64,000 bases of DNA from Acanthochlamys bracteata (taxonomy: Eukaryota; Streptophyta; Magnoliopsida; Pandanales; Velloziaceae), in contig CM034138.1 of the NCBI GenBank assembly GCA_019914995.1, positions 3,596,001 to 3,660,000 on the forward strand, written 5' to 3'. The notes below the pieces were generated by a model. It was not told the DNA's origin. It saw only the letters and a program-made list of their open reading frames with translations, and did no database searches. Position 1 is the stretch's first letter, and each line of letters opens with the position of its first letter. Shown here one piece after another: positions 47,710 through 58,809 of the stretch. A program made the translations under genes and the position numbers.

Positions 47710-48872
47710 ATGTCAACAAAGAATCAAACTGCCGTCGGCGACGCAATTGCCGCAGCCGTCTGTGCTACTTTCTTCGCTTTCTTACTCATTGTTCTTGCTC
47801 TCTGTTTCAAAAGAAGACATGACCGACAAGCATTGAAGCACTCCATCAACGACAGCAGCAGCAGTGGCTCTTATTATTATTCTTATTCATCAAGCTTCCA
47901 TGCTCAGTCGGTCGCATTCAGCGACGTCGACGTTGCAACGGCAGGCTTCAACTCTTCACTCATCGTCGGCACAGGCGACTTAGGTACTGTCTACCGTGCC
48001 ACGTCATCCACCGGCGAACAGCTCGCCGTTAAACGTATAGATCCTAGCATTGTCCTCGCGAAACCCGGTCTCGGCTTCTTTGCTTCCCGTGTAAGAACTC
48101 TGTCTTCGCTCCGGCACCCGAACCTTGTTCCGGTTCTCGGCTACGCAGAAGCTCCCGGAGAACGAGTTGTTATCACCGAGCTTGTCGATGGAGCTCGAAG
48201 TCTTGAGTTTTACTTGCACGGCCGTGGCAGAGTACTAGAATGGGACCTGCGAGTGAGCGTTGCGGCGGGTGTAGCAAGAGCACTTGAGCATCTTCATGAC
48301 AGTGCAGCTCCTGGAGTTGTTCACGGCCGTGTGAAGCCGAGCAATATATTGATTGACGCTGGGTTTAATGCACGGCTTTGCGATTATGGGCTCACGTTCC
48401 TTGCTCCCTGCGAGAAGGTGAGTAATCCGTAATGGTACTACTCGTGGCTAGTGCATGCCTAAATTAAATCCAACAACTTAACCATTAATTAAATTGATAA
48501 TTTGAGTGACAGAGAGGAATGGTGGGATATCTAGACCCTGAGTCGACGAAGGAGATCAACAACGGCGGTGGCAAGGCCGGAGACGTGTATGCTTTCGGCG
48601 TCGTGCTTCTGGAACTGCTGAGCGGGAGAAGAAGTGAAGGAGGGAAGTTGGCGGAGTGGGCGGTGCCTATGATCAGGTCAGGAAGAGTGGTGGAAATGGT
48701 CGACGCAAGACTTAGGCCGCCGGCTGACATAAAGCCTTTACTGCGGCTTGCAAAAGTGGCTTCGGCATGTGTCGGAAATGCCCGGAGCTGCAGGCCTTTG
48801 ATTGATCAGTTGGCAGTGATTCTCAGTAGCCTTGAAATGCATCAGTTCCTCTGTGCGAGGATGGAGGACTGA
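47710..48872 (+). CDS. Membrane-anchored receptor-like pseudokinase
   Basis: Two exons (47710-48417 and 48513-48872, phase 0) give 355 residues. A single membrane helix lies near the N-terminus (~8-30, AIAAAVCATFFAFLLIVLAL) with no signal peptide or ectodomain before it. A Ser/Tyr-rich linker and a kinase-like domain (~70-345) follow. The glycine loop (GTGDLGTV, from 87) and the ATP-site Lys (108, in AVKRID) remain. The HRD motif reads HGR (205-207), so the catalytic Asp is replaced by Arg, and DFG reads DYG. Phosphotransfer is therefore unlikely, and a scaffold or regulatory role is inferred. The pattern FSDVDVATAGFNSS before the domain resembles the CRINKLY4-related and other receptor-like kinases. 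I cannot name the exact orthologue. The intron lies after CEK, and the second exon starts RGMVGYLDPE, with the usual GxxGYxDPE activation-segment end. Confidence 0.82.
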
Positions 48873-49439
48873 TTTTAATTTTATATATGCTTATGGCATG
48901 CAATTCTCTCTTTCTCATATCGTTAATTTTCTTTCTGCAAGCAATTAATTAGCCCCCTTAGAATATATATGATTACTTTAGAGTTTAGAGTATTCATTTT
49001 CAGAATAATAGTGTGTTTTTTTAAGTTGAAAATAAATTATTAGAAATTGAATTATTATAAATGGTGCTGTTAATAGCGGGTTTAATTTTTATTGTATAAA
49101 AGTAAACCATAAATAATTTCTTGTGCTATTTTGTATAACTGAAATAAATTGAAAGTAAATTTTAATGTACAACTGAACAAACTCTTAGTTAATCATTCGT
49201 TTTCAGGTCGATGCAAACCAATGTTTTTTTTACTTTCATGTTCGGACAGGAGGAATAGTAGATGTTGTTTATCCTGCTATTAATTGCAAATTCAAGAACA
49301 ACAATAGAAAGTATTAGTAATTAGACAAATTGTATAAAAACATTTCCGGTCTCGTAAATACTTCAACTAATTAGCTTTATACTCATTTTGCTAGCTTCAC
49401 AAATATACAAACTTTATAACTGAGTAGTCATATATAGGT
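48873..49439. other. 3' UTR of the pseudokinase gene and spacer
   Basis: AT-rich, no coding region or RNA gene recognised. Confidence 0.45.
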
Positions 49440-49790
49440 GGGAATAGAGGTATCCTCTTTTTAGAGGGGCACACTTTGTCATGTATGACTCTAATCTAAT
49501 TTTTACCATTATATAAAATTTTTTATGAGTTTTCAAACATGCATACAAATTTTTAGTTCAATTAAATTAAGAATCGACTTTGATACGATAATCTTGATTA
49601 ATGACATGAATAATAGTATTTGACAAAGATTAATGTTTTCCATTATTTTTACCAAAAGATCAAACTGAAATTAGTCGTAATTCGATTGAGCGAAAATAAT
49701 CATCGTGATTCATATTCATCTAAGAATAGAAATTCAATGTGGAACTTTTTGCACACCTATTTATAAGAGGATGCTCCTACGAATGGAGGT
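49440..49790. mobile_element. Diverged foldback MITE related to the GCCGGC family
   Basis: The ends AGAGGTATCCTCTTTTTAGA and TATTTATAAGAGGATGCTCC are imperfect inverted complements. Internal blocks (ATTCGATTGAGCGAAAATAA; AAGAATCGACTTTGATACGA) match those of the copies at 44601-44941 and 59933-60346. The GCCGGC arms have been lost or never existed in this subfamily. Confidence 0.6.
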
Positions 49791-50324
49791 TTCATATTTT
49801 ATTTTAATATATATTAGATTCATAAATAAACATGCAAATTTTGATCAGACTAAACGATCCACGGATCAGCTAAATTACTCATAACTTGGCTTGTGAACAG
49901 TAACAAGACCGGGTCAATCCGGTCTGATTTTATAGACAGTATTGGACCGATATTGTTGGTGTAGATGTTGACTGATTTATTACCGGTTAATGTCGACTTT
50001 AATTTGGTCAACATTGATCGTGACCGAGCCAAATATTTAAAAAAAAAAAGATAACAACGGTTATGCTGACGTCAGGATGACTTTTGTCTTATCTACTTGG
50101 CAGCCGTTGGTTGACTTCATGCATGATGTCAACTAACCATAACACACTCGTTGTTGACTGCTGCCTAGACAGCTAGCCTATTATTTTTTGTTAATTTTTT
50201 TATTTCAAACTTATTCACTATAATACTTACAATACATTCTATCTTCATTCAAATTTCACATAACAGACTTTTATCATTTCTCAAGTTTAAAATTCTTTTT
50301 TCTTCAAAAAATGTAAAGTTGTAA
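49791..50324. other. Intergenic, no gene seen
   Basis: Balanced to AT-rich DNA. The stretch 50040-50170 has TGACGTCAGGATGAC and repeated GTTGACT-type words but no recognised gene or element. Confidence 0.4.
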
Positions 50325-50790
50325 GTTGCAACTTCAATAACTACGTCAATATGTCATTATTGCCATAAAAAACTTTCATCTTTTGCTTTAATTATCTGTA
50401 TTTGTATTTTTTTAATTATTTATGAATTTAGTAATTGCTCTAAAAATTTATCTAGTATGGGTCTGGTTCAATAACCGTAAGCAATTTGAATCGGTCTTTA
50501 TATAATTTTTTGAAACCTCACGTAACCTTACAATTTGAGGATGAACATCCCTTGGTGGTGCAGGATGCCTACTCTAATTGATGTTCATCCTCAAATTATA
50601 AGGTTACGTGAGATTTTAAAAAATATTATATAAAGACCGATGCAAGTTACTTACAGACATAGAGTCAGATCCATACTAGATAAATTTTTAGAGCAATTAC
50701 TGAACTCATATACAATTCAAGCAATACAAATACAAATAGTTAAAGCAAAAGATGAAAGTTTCTTATTACATAGTTATTGAAGTTAAAAAA
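50325..50790. repeat. Large near-continuous inverted repeat (hairpin), ~215-bp arms, ~30-bp loop
   Basis: The left arm (about 50330-50549) and right arm (about 50578-50785) are inverted complements for most of their length. For example TCACGTAACCTTACAATTTG at 50519-50538 pairs with CAAATTATAAGGTTACGTGA at 50592-50611, and AACTTTCATCTTTTGCTTTA at 50371-50390 pairs with TAAAGCAAAAGATGAAAGTT at 50741-50760. The loop at about 50550-50577 contains CCTTGGTGGTGCAGGATGCC. There is no coding capacity. It could be a foldback transposon or a locus making long hairpin RNA. Confidence 0.8.
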
Positions 50791-52207
50791 ATTTTAGCTT
50801 ATTATTATACCATCAAAGATATAACTATATTCATAGTGTATATTTGTATTTTACTTATATATTAATAATAGTTTTAAAAAATTATTTATTATATTTTATT
50901 CTTTTCATCATTTATTTATAATTTTTAAAAAAATAAGCTAACGAGTTGGGCCAATCCGATCGTCCGAATTTGCATCTCTATTCATAAGAATTTAAGAACA
51001 AATTGAAGTAATCAAAGCTCGAATTCATATTCTATTATGATACTCTCTTAAAAAATTGAAACCTATAATTTTGACCTTCTACATGGATTGTTCCTAACTC
51101 GTAACAACATAATCAAACTCTTTAAATTTTTTTTAACATTACAAAGCGTGTATTCAATTGTTTTTTCTTCTTCAGATAAATTATCCATCATCATAGACTT
51201 CTTTTGTAAAAATTAATATCACCTATTTATATGTAGACACATTTTAGTACCACTATTCTAAAATAAAACTAGAAACTAGCTAGAGTTATACCAAAAATAC
51301 CATCTAATTCATAGTTAATTATATGGATAAATAACCTATAAATTCTATTTGATTTTACCCTCTAAATATACGGTTGCGGCATAACAATATGCAGATTTAT
51401 TTCACAAAAATTACTGTTAACTTAAATTTATACTAATTTCACAAATTTGTATTTATGAAATACTACATGATTAAAATTCGAAGATGTTTTTATTGAATTT
51501 AAAGATAACATACAAATTTTTAGATTTGTCAAAAAATAGATGTAATTATGACTAAAATTTTAGAATTTGCCTCTTGTCTTTGTTTAAATTTCTTGGAATT
51601 CCAAATAATTTTGATAATAATAATGATTAAATAATTATTGTTTATAAGTTTGTGCTATTAATGAGTTTCATGTGAGTGTTCATCAAGTCAATATTGCAAA
51701 CGTTCATGCTGATTAATGAAATATGGAAGCAGTTAGGGTACATGCTATTGACTAGTGCACCGATTTAAAATAAAGAGCACACCAGTCACTAATCAGTCGA
51801 GATAACAAAACAGAAAGTAAAATTAATGAAAATCAATCAGGGAACCACCCTGCGATCAAAATTAGTAGTACATTTAGCAAGCAAACATACTACTGAAAGC
51901 ATCACCGAGAAACTACCAACCTGCGATCTTCACTAGAGGGTGATTCAAGACTGATTGCAGCCAGCTCTAAACCAAACATGTTCACTGTATTTAGACATAC
52001 ACATTATTAAATTCAACCAATCATAGGGAAGAAAAAAACGAATAATGAAATTAAAAGAGGAAGCTTAGCATGGCCAAAAGAGGGAGAGGAGTCAAAGATC
52101 ATCAACCAAGCTCAAAAAATTTGAAGGAGAGGCAAAAGGATGTCAGTGAGTATGATAAGAAAATTCGGCATAAGCAATCAACATCCATATCGTGATTACA
52201 CATCCTA
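50791..52207. other. Intergenic, no gene supported
   Basis: AT-rich to about 51700, then more balanced. On the minus strand about 51943-52000 gives a short open stretch (FGLELAAISLESPSSEDRR), too short and isolated to call. Confidence 0.4.
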
Positions 52208-52798
52208 TGTAGGATCGGTTCCTCAAATAAAAATAATTGACCAACTAGTTAGGAGATAATATCTTTTACATATAAGCACATGTCTATATATTTTAGCATC
52301 CAGTCTATATGTATACTATGAAAAAATATTTGTTGTTAAGCATACCTCAAGGTCAAATTGGTCTTATCTAACGCAAGTTATTGTTCCATTTTTAAGTTAA
52401 CTAACTCTTTGTTCATATGAACACCATCTTTAGACCCTTTTGCTACTAATTAGGGCATAAACTAACTTGAAAGCTCAACAATCTGCTCTTAGTAACACGT
52501 CGGTGGCTTCACCCCACCAAGCTCTGATACTAAGTATAGAATCGAGTTCTAAATTAAAATAATTGGCCAATCATTTAGAGAATCATATCTTTCATATATA
52601 AATACATACCTGTTACATACCCAATCAATTGTATAATTATTAATTAGAGTGGCTTGTTAAGCCCACCAAACCAGATCTACTTGGCCCAATCTAATATGAG
52701 TTACTTATCTATCTTCAAGTTGACTAATTAGTTTTTCGCTTGGGTACTATCTTTAGATGCCTACTCTACTAATTCGAGTCTAGACTAGAGGCTCAACA
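52208..52798 (-). mobile_element. TRIM-type miniature LTR retroelement with perfect TCCTA target-site duplication
   Basis: Two ~270-bp direct repeats, 52208-52480 and 52533-52798, enclose only 52 bp (52481-52532). On the minus strand each repeat begins TGTTGAGC. Next to the upstream LTR, plus-strand GCTCTGATACTA at 52521-52532 is the complement of the initiator-Met-tRNA primer site (TGGTATCAGAGC) with one mismatch. A purine-rich stretch (AAGAGCAGAT on the minus strand) precedes the other LTR. TCCTA at 52203-52207 and again at 52799-52803 forms a perfect 5-bp target-site duplication. There is no coding sequence. This is exactly the layout of terminal-repeat retrotransposons in miniature, which are mobilised in trans by other elements. 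Confidence 0.82.
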
Positions 52799-53930
52799 TC
52801 CTACATGCATTCATTCGACATGAATTTTTAGAGACAGAGAGAATAATACACCAATTTTAAGATCAGCACCTCAAGCCTACTATGCATCATCAAGAAGAAA
52901 ATCAAAATTTATTAACAAGATGTGTATAGCTAAGTTTATACAACTTGGGTTACATAATTTCATCAATCTCATCCATTTATAAGCCATGTTGCAGAAGCCA
53001 CTCTACACATGATCTACTACTACGTGTTAATCAATGCTATACAATAACATTCTCCAATAATGAGACAAGTTAGACGAGATTCGTGCTGAGCCAAATGAGA
53101 ACAAGATGTTGGAGCTGACGAGAACTAGAGGAACCATCCTTTAGATCAGGACTCAGTGCTCAAGCTAAAAATTCATCTTAAAAAGAAAATCAAAGAAGCC
53201 AAGACCATTCAATGCTAAAGAGAGGAGTTAATAAGGCCATCGCTTATCATCATTCGCACCAATCACACTAGCAAGAAACTAGAAACAACACTAACACCAA
53301 AAAAGGAGAAGAATCCAAGCTGTCGAATTTTGAATCGAAAGTTAAGTCAAGCAAATAGAAGGATATGTCAGGATGCACTAAGAAGAAGAAGGGAACTGTA
53401 GGAACAGCAGAGAGATAGAGTACAGATGGCAGAACCAATTCTAAGAACGGTACGCAATTTGAAAACGTTTGTTGTCTATGTTGACGGAAGATTGGTCATG
53501 CTAGAAGTGAGATTCAAACTGAAGAAAATCATCTGAGACGGTTGGAGAAATATAAGTGCAAAAAACTAGCTAAGAAAGTCATCAACGAATCAGAAAAAGT
53601 TTGAGCAATTTTCAACCGTGAAATCCCAAGTAGAAACTAGTAAGAAATCAGTTAGCTAACATTATACTGGTTAATACAATATGTTCACAATCTTCATTTT
53701 TTTATCGTCTCTTACTTCACTGAGTTATAACTTATTAAGAGTGATGCTGAACTAAATGCTTATAGAGTTAGAATCTCTAAATAAATTATAAATGCTTGTG
53801 AAAATTTTTATCGAGTACAGAGTGCACTCTGGAAGAGAAGTGATTGAATAAACTTGATGAGTTCCAAATATAGCGGTAATATTTGCTTAGTAAGAGAATT
53901 CGGTTGAGAGATGATATCCATGTGAAACTT
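52799..53930. other. Intergenic, no gene recognised
   Basis: Balanced, A-rich DNA without long open frames that show family similarity. It could be very old transposon sequence, but I saw no diagnostic motif. Confidence 0.4.
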
Positions 53931-54181
53931 TAAAGGACTGTTTGGCTCATTCTGAAAAATCTCCTTATCAATTTTTTATTTCATATTTTCTAATAAATTT
54001 TTTACAATAGCTTATAATTTTTTTAATTTTAAAAAATATAAAAATAATTTAAATAGTAAAATCTTATTTTTTTAATTATTTTTTAATCAAAAATAGTACC
54101 TTTTATTTATCGAAAAAGAATAAAAATAATCTTAATTTTAGAAAAGCTTCTTTCATAAGTACTTTCGATCAACCTCTAAAT
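53931..54181. repeat. AT-rich element, GTTTGG family copy
   Basis: The left end TTAAAGGACTGTTTGGCTCA and an A/T-only interior match the family. The right end (TTTCGATCAACCTCTAAATC) is diverged. It lies just left of the copia insertion site. Confidence 0.4.
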
Positions 54182-54245
54182 CTAGATGGTTGTAGTGTTT
54201 TTCAAAAAACTTCTTCTTTATCTTGTTTCTTTAGAAATTTGTTAT

Positions 54246-54801
54246 TGTTGAATTTCCCTCCAATGTGGAGGACCCAAATATTTATTTTTTATTATTGTGG
54301 CCCCAAGTTATAATTGGAAGAAAAGAAAGAAAAGAAGAAAAGAGGATGAATCAGGAGAGAGGTTATTTTGAAGCCCTAACAGTGAGCGGCGGTGCACAAG
54401 CAGAAAAAAGAGAAAAAAAGAGAGAGAAAGAAGGTGAAGAAGGATAAAGAGAAAAGAAGAGATGCTCTCTTATCTCATTGTTGTTGAAATCCTTCACCCA
54501 TTTGTTGAAATCGTTGTTGAATTTGTTCTAAACTTCTAGGTAAATTTGTTCTAAACTTCTTTATTTTCTATTGTGGTTTGAATGTGTGTATCATTTAGCA
54601 TTGTAGCTAGAGATGAAATGATCATCTAATTGTGTACTAGAGATAAATTTATTTGTCCATTATTATTGAGATAGTAGAAGATTACATTATGTGTGGTTAT
54701 TGTGGTTGAATTATATTTGAATAGTTGATATCTATTTGATTGCACAAAGATGGGTATATTTGATCTGTGAATATTTATCACAAATTGTTGTCATCCCGTC
54801 A
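54246..54801 (+). repeat. 5' LTR of the copia element
   Basis: A 556-bp direct repeat of 58810-59344. It begins TGTTGAATTTCCCTCC and ends TCATCCCGTCA. Confidence 0.92.
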
Positions 54802-54879
54802 AAGTAGTATCAGAGACAGGTTGTTGTGTTGAATTTTCTTATGCAATCAAATAGAAGAAAGTATAGGTGGTAGTATGGT

Positions 54880-55600
54880 GAAGCTCACCTCGTCGAAATA
54901 ATCAATTTAGAAGCCACGTATGGAGGATATACTTTATTATAAGAACTTATATGATCCAATTGAAGGGAACAACGCTAAGTTGAGTTCTATGTCTGAAGCT
55001 GATTGGAAGAAATGAATCGCAATACTATTGGATTGATCAGACACTGGATTGATGATAGTGTCTTCTATCATGTGTCGTCAGAGACAGATGCTCAAAAGCT
55101 GTGGGCAAAATTGGAGAGTTTATACGAGAGAAAGACAACTCAGAACAAGACATTTCTGATTCGAAAAATTGTGAACATGAAGTATAAAGAAGCGAGCTCC
55201 GTGGCCGAGCATTTGAGCAGCTTCCAAAATATAATGAACCAGATTACAGGCATAAGTATAATGCTTGACGATGAGATACAAGCTCTTCTATTACTTAGTT
55301 CCTTACCGGACAGTTGGAAAACTCTAGTTGTCTCACTCAGCAATTCAGCTCCAAATGACAAAGTAACAATGCAAATTGCGAAGGACAGTATGTTAAATGA
55401 AGATATTAGAAGGAAGGAACTAGGCATTACTCATAAATCTTTTGCATTGGCAGTTGAGAGTATGGAAAAAGCAAGACAAGATACATATATCGTTATGACA
55501 ACAGAATCAAGTCAAGAGGAAAGTCCAAGTCCCGAAGAAATATTGAGTGCTACTATTGCAAAAAATTAGGCCATATGGAGAGAGAGTGCAAAAAGAAAAA
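54880..55600 (+). pseudogene. Copia gag remnant with zinc knuckle
   Basis: A gag start near 54880 is broken by several stops. An open part (55003-55569) carries the copia gag (UBN2-type) fold with the segment DAQKLWAKLESLYERKT. The CCHC knuckle (CYYCKKLGHMEREC) follows at about 55548-55590 but in another frame, so a frameshift separates it from the preceding reading. Confidence 0.85.
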
Positions 55601-55699
55601 GCATGACATAGCCAGTAGAGGATATGTTGAGAAGAATGAAAAGAAGAATGCCGCAGCGGTTGCATCCGATGGCAAAGTCACCATTGTCTACGATGAAGC

Positions 55700-56580
55700 A
55701 TATGTTAATCTCACTAGTGAGGATTTTTCATGAGTGATTGATTCGGGTGCTTCTTTTCATATCTCTTGTAAAAGAAATCTTTTCACATCTTATACTTGTG
55801 GTGACTTTGGTAGAGTAAGAATGGCAAATCAAGGGGTATCAAAATTATCGGCATAAGAGATGTATTGTTGGAGACCGACCTTAGATGCAAGCTACTTCTG
55901 AAGAATATGAGACATGTTCCTGATTTGCGTCTCAATTTGATATCTACCGGAGTACTAGATGAAGAAAAGTATGTGCGCAGGCTTGGTGAAGAAAAGTGGA
56001 AGCTCACCAAAGAAACTCTTGTGGTGGCAAAAGGTCAAAAGATTGGCTCTCTCTATTTTACACAAGCAAAGGTATATATGGAGAAAGTGAATGCGGTTGA
56101 TAACTCTTCCACTAACCTTTGGCATATACGTTTAGGCCACATTGGCGAGAAGGGACTTGAAATTTTCTCAGGAAAGAAGCTTCTACCTTTGAATGGTATA
56201 TCTCTTGAAACTTGCACTCATTATCTTAACGGTACAGAGTACCATTTCAGAAATCACTTTCATCTAGAAGGTTAAACATCTTAGACTTGGTACATACGGA
56301 TGTATGCTACTTCTCTTGGCGGTGCTTTATATTATGTTTCTTTTATTGATGACCATTTCAGAAAAGTGTGGGCTTTTGCTTTGAAGTCTAAAGACTAAGT
56401 ATTTGAGATGTTTATAAATTTTCATACAAGTGTAGAAAGAAAAACAAGTAAAAAATTCAAATATGTTCGGCAGATAATGGTGGAGAATATAGATGACCTC
56501 TTGAAAGATATTGTCAAGAGCATGGAATCCGATTTAAAAAGACTGTTCCCAAGACACCTCAACATAATGAGTTGCCGAGA
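55700..56580 (+). pseudogene. Copia protease, GAG-pre-integrase and integrase remnant
   Basis: The protease motif DSGASFHIS lies near 55740-55768, preceded by a TGA where a Trp would stand. An open part (55865-56275) carries the pre-integrase domain with LWHIRLGHIGEKGL. The integrase core is shortened and broken by stops and shifts around 56275-56580, so integrase function is lost. Confidence 0.8.
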
Positions 56581-56582
56581 GG

Positions 56583-57310
56583 ATGAACCGCACTATTTGT
56601 GAGAGAATTTGGTCAATGCTCTCACATGCCAAACTTTCAAAATCCTTTTGGAGTGAAGCAATGCGCACAGCGATGGATGTGATCAATCTTTCTCCTTCCA
56701 TTTCACTTAACTTTGATGTGCCTCAACAAGTGTGGACAGATAAAGAAGTCTCTTATGATCATTTGAAGGTGTTTGGTTGCAAAGCTTTTGTGCATATCTC
56801 AAAAGATGAGAGGTATAAGCTTGATGTGAAATCCAAGCAATGCATATTTGTTAGTTATGGTCATGAGAAGTTTGGCTATAGACTTTGGAATCCTGTTGAC
56901 AAAAAGATTATTAGAGATATTATTTTTCTTGAAAACCAAACCATTGAAGACTTTGAGAAGATGGAGAAGCCAAAGTCTATTTCAAGAGCTTATGTTGATT
57001 TGGACCCGAACACTTCTACACCTATGACACAACATGAAGGGGGAGCTATGCATGATGGTAGCAATGATATTGGTGATGACCATAATGCATCTCACGAAGA
57101 AGCTTTGCACGAGCAACATAAAGAAATCTCTCCATCAACACAGCCTCAAAGATCTAGTAGAGAGCCTCAGCCTTCTACTAGATATCCTCCTAGTGAATAT
57201 ATTTTGATCACAGATGAGGGGGGGGCCTGAAAATTATGAAGAAGTAGTGTCACATCAACACAAAGAAGAATGGTTAAGAGCTATGCAAGAGAAGATACAA
57301 TCCTTGCATA
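56583..57310 (+). pseudogene. Copia integrase C-terminal region and linker remnant
   Basis: An open frame from 56583 to 57230 contains the end of the integrase region (HLKVFGCKAFVHISKDER and GYRLWNPVDKK) and an acidic Ser/Pro linker before reverse transcriptase. It is shifted relative to the next segment. Confidence 0.8.
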
Positions 57311-58791
57311 AAAATGACACATTTTAGTTGGTGAAACTACCAAAGGGCAAGAAGGCACTTAAGAACAAGTGGGTTTTCCGATTAAAAACTGAGAAATATA
57401 GCTCACAACCAAGATACAAGGCAAGATTGGTTATGAAGAGTTTTGGTCAAAAGAAAAGTATTGACTTTGAAGAAATATTTTCTCCGGCTGTGAAGATATC
57501 TTCGATCCGAGTTATTCTAGGCCTTGCCACAAGTATGAACTTGGAAGTGGAGCAACTTGATGTAAAGACCGCTTTTCTTCATGGTGATTTAGATGAGTAA
57601 ATTTATATGGAGCAACCGGAAGGGTTCAAAGTCAAACGCAACGAAGACATGGTTTGCAAGTTGAAGAAAAGCTTATATGACTTGAAGCTAGCCCCAAGCC
57701 AATAGTACAAAAAGTTTGACTCTTTTATGGCATATTATGAATATGTGAGAACCATCTCTGACCATTATGTTTATGTGAAGAAATATGATGATGGTGACTT
57801 TGTGACCTCTTACTTTATGTGGACAATATGTTGATTGTTGGGCAAGACATTATCAAGATTGGCAAATTGAAAAAAGAGCTTAGTAAGTCTTTTGATATGA
57901 AAGACTTGGGACAGTCAAAGCAAATTTTGGGTATGAAGATCTCCCGCGACAAAAAAAGTGAAAAGTTGTGGTTATCTAAAGAATTCTACATTAAGAAGGT
58001 GCTCAAAAGGTTCAATATGGAGAAAGCAAAGCCGGTTGGAATTCCTCTTGGTGGTCACTTCAAATTAAGCTCTAAACATTGTCCTTCATGAGATAAAGAG
58101 AAAGGAAATGAAAAAGATTCCCTATGGGTCAGCCATAGAAAGTTTAATATATGTTATGGTGTGTACGAGACCCGATATAGCATATGCAGTTGGTGTGGTT
58201 AGTAGGTTCCTTGCAAATTCAGGAAAAGAATATTGGAATGATGTAAAGTGGATACTCCGTTATCTTAGAGGCACTTCTAAGATGTGTACATGTTTTGAAG
58301 GTGATGAGCTGAAGTTGAAAAGTTTCACTGATGCAGACATGGCAGGTGATATTGATTCTAGAAAATCAACTTCTGGCTACTTGTTTACTTTTGCAGGGAG
58401 AGCAGTTTCTTGGCAATCCAAATTGCAAAAATGTGTTGCTTTATCTACCACCGAGGCAAAGTACATAGCCACTACTGAAGCTTGCAAGGAAATATTGTGG
58501 ATGCAAAAGTTCTTAGGTGAGTTGGGCATTAAGCAAGACAAGTTTGTCGTTCTTTGTGATAGTCAAAGTGCCATTCACCTAAGCAAAAATCTAAGTTTCC
58601 ACTCGAAGTCCAAACATATAGATGTGAGGTGCCATTGGATTCGAGATGAACTTGAGAAGAAAACTCTACATCTTGAAAAGGTTCACACCGATGAGAACGG
58701 CGCCGATATGTTAACCAAGACGTTAACCTTGCAGAAATATGCCGCATGTATTGCAAAGACGGGTTCGGTGAAGCCCTTATCGTCCTCCACA
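57311..58791 (+). pseudogene. Copia reverse transcriptase and RNase H remnant
   Basis: Three open pieces (57328-57600, 57819-58091 and 58108-58791) together cover reverse transcriptase and RNase H. Visible motifs are KNKWVFRLK, EQLDVKTAFLHGDL, a polymerase-site motif reading YVDN instead of YVDD at about 57816-57830, DIAYAVGVVSRFLANSG, the RNase H signature STTEAKYIA and the terminal HIDVRCHWIRDEL. TAG and TAA stops and at least one frameshift separate the pieces. The altered YVDD motif would itself disable polymerisation. Confidence 0.88.
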
Positions 58792-58809
58792 TAGTCAGGA
58801 AGGGAGATT

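Noticed and set aside
51943-52000. Minus-strand open stretch reading FGLELAAISLESPSSEDRR that looks protein-like
   Set aside because: Too short, no recognised family, no neighbouring exon that extends it; chance is likely.
52521-52532. GCTCTGATACTA taken alone as part of a full-length minus-strand copia element
   Set aside because: The flanking direct repeats and TCCTA duplication close the element at 591 bp, so no full-length interior is missing here.
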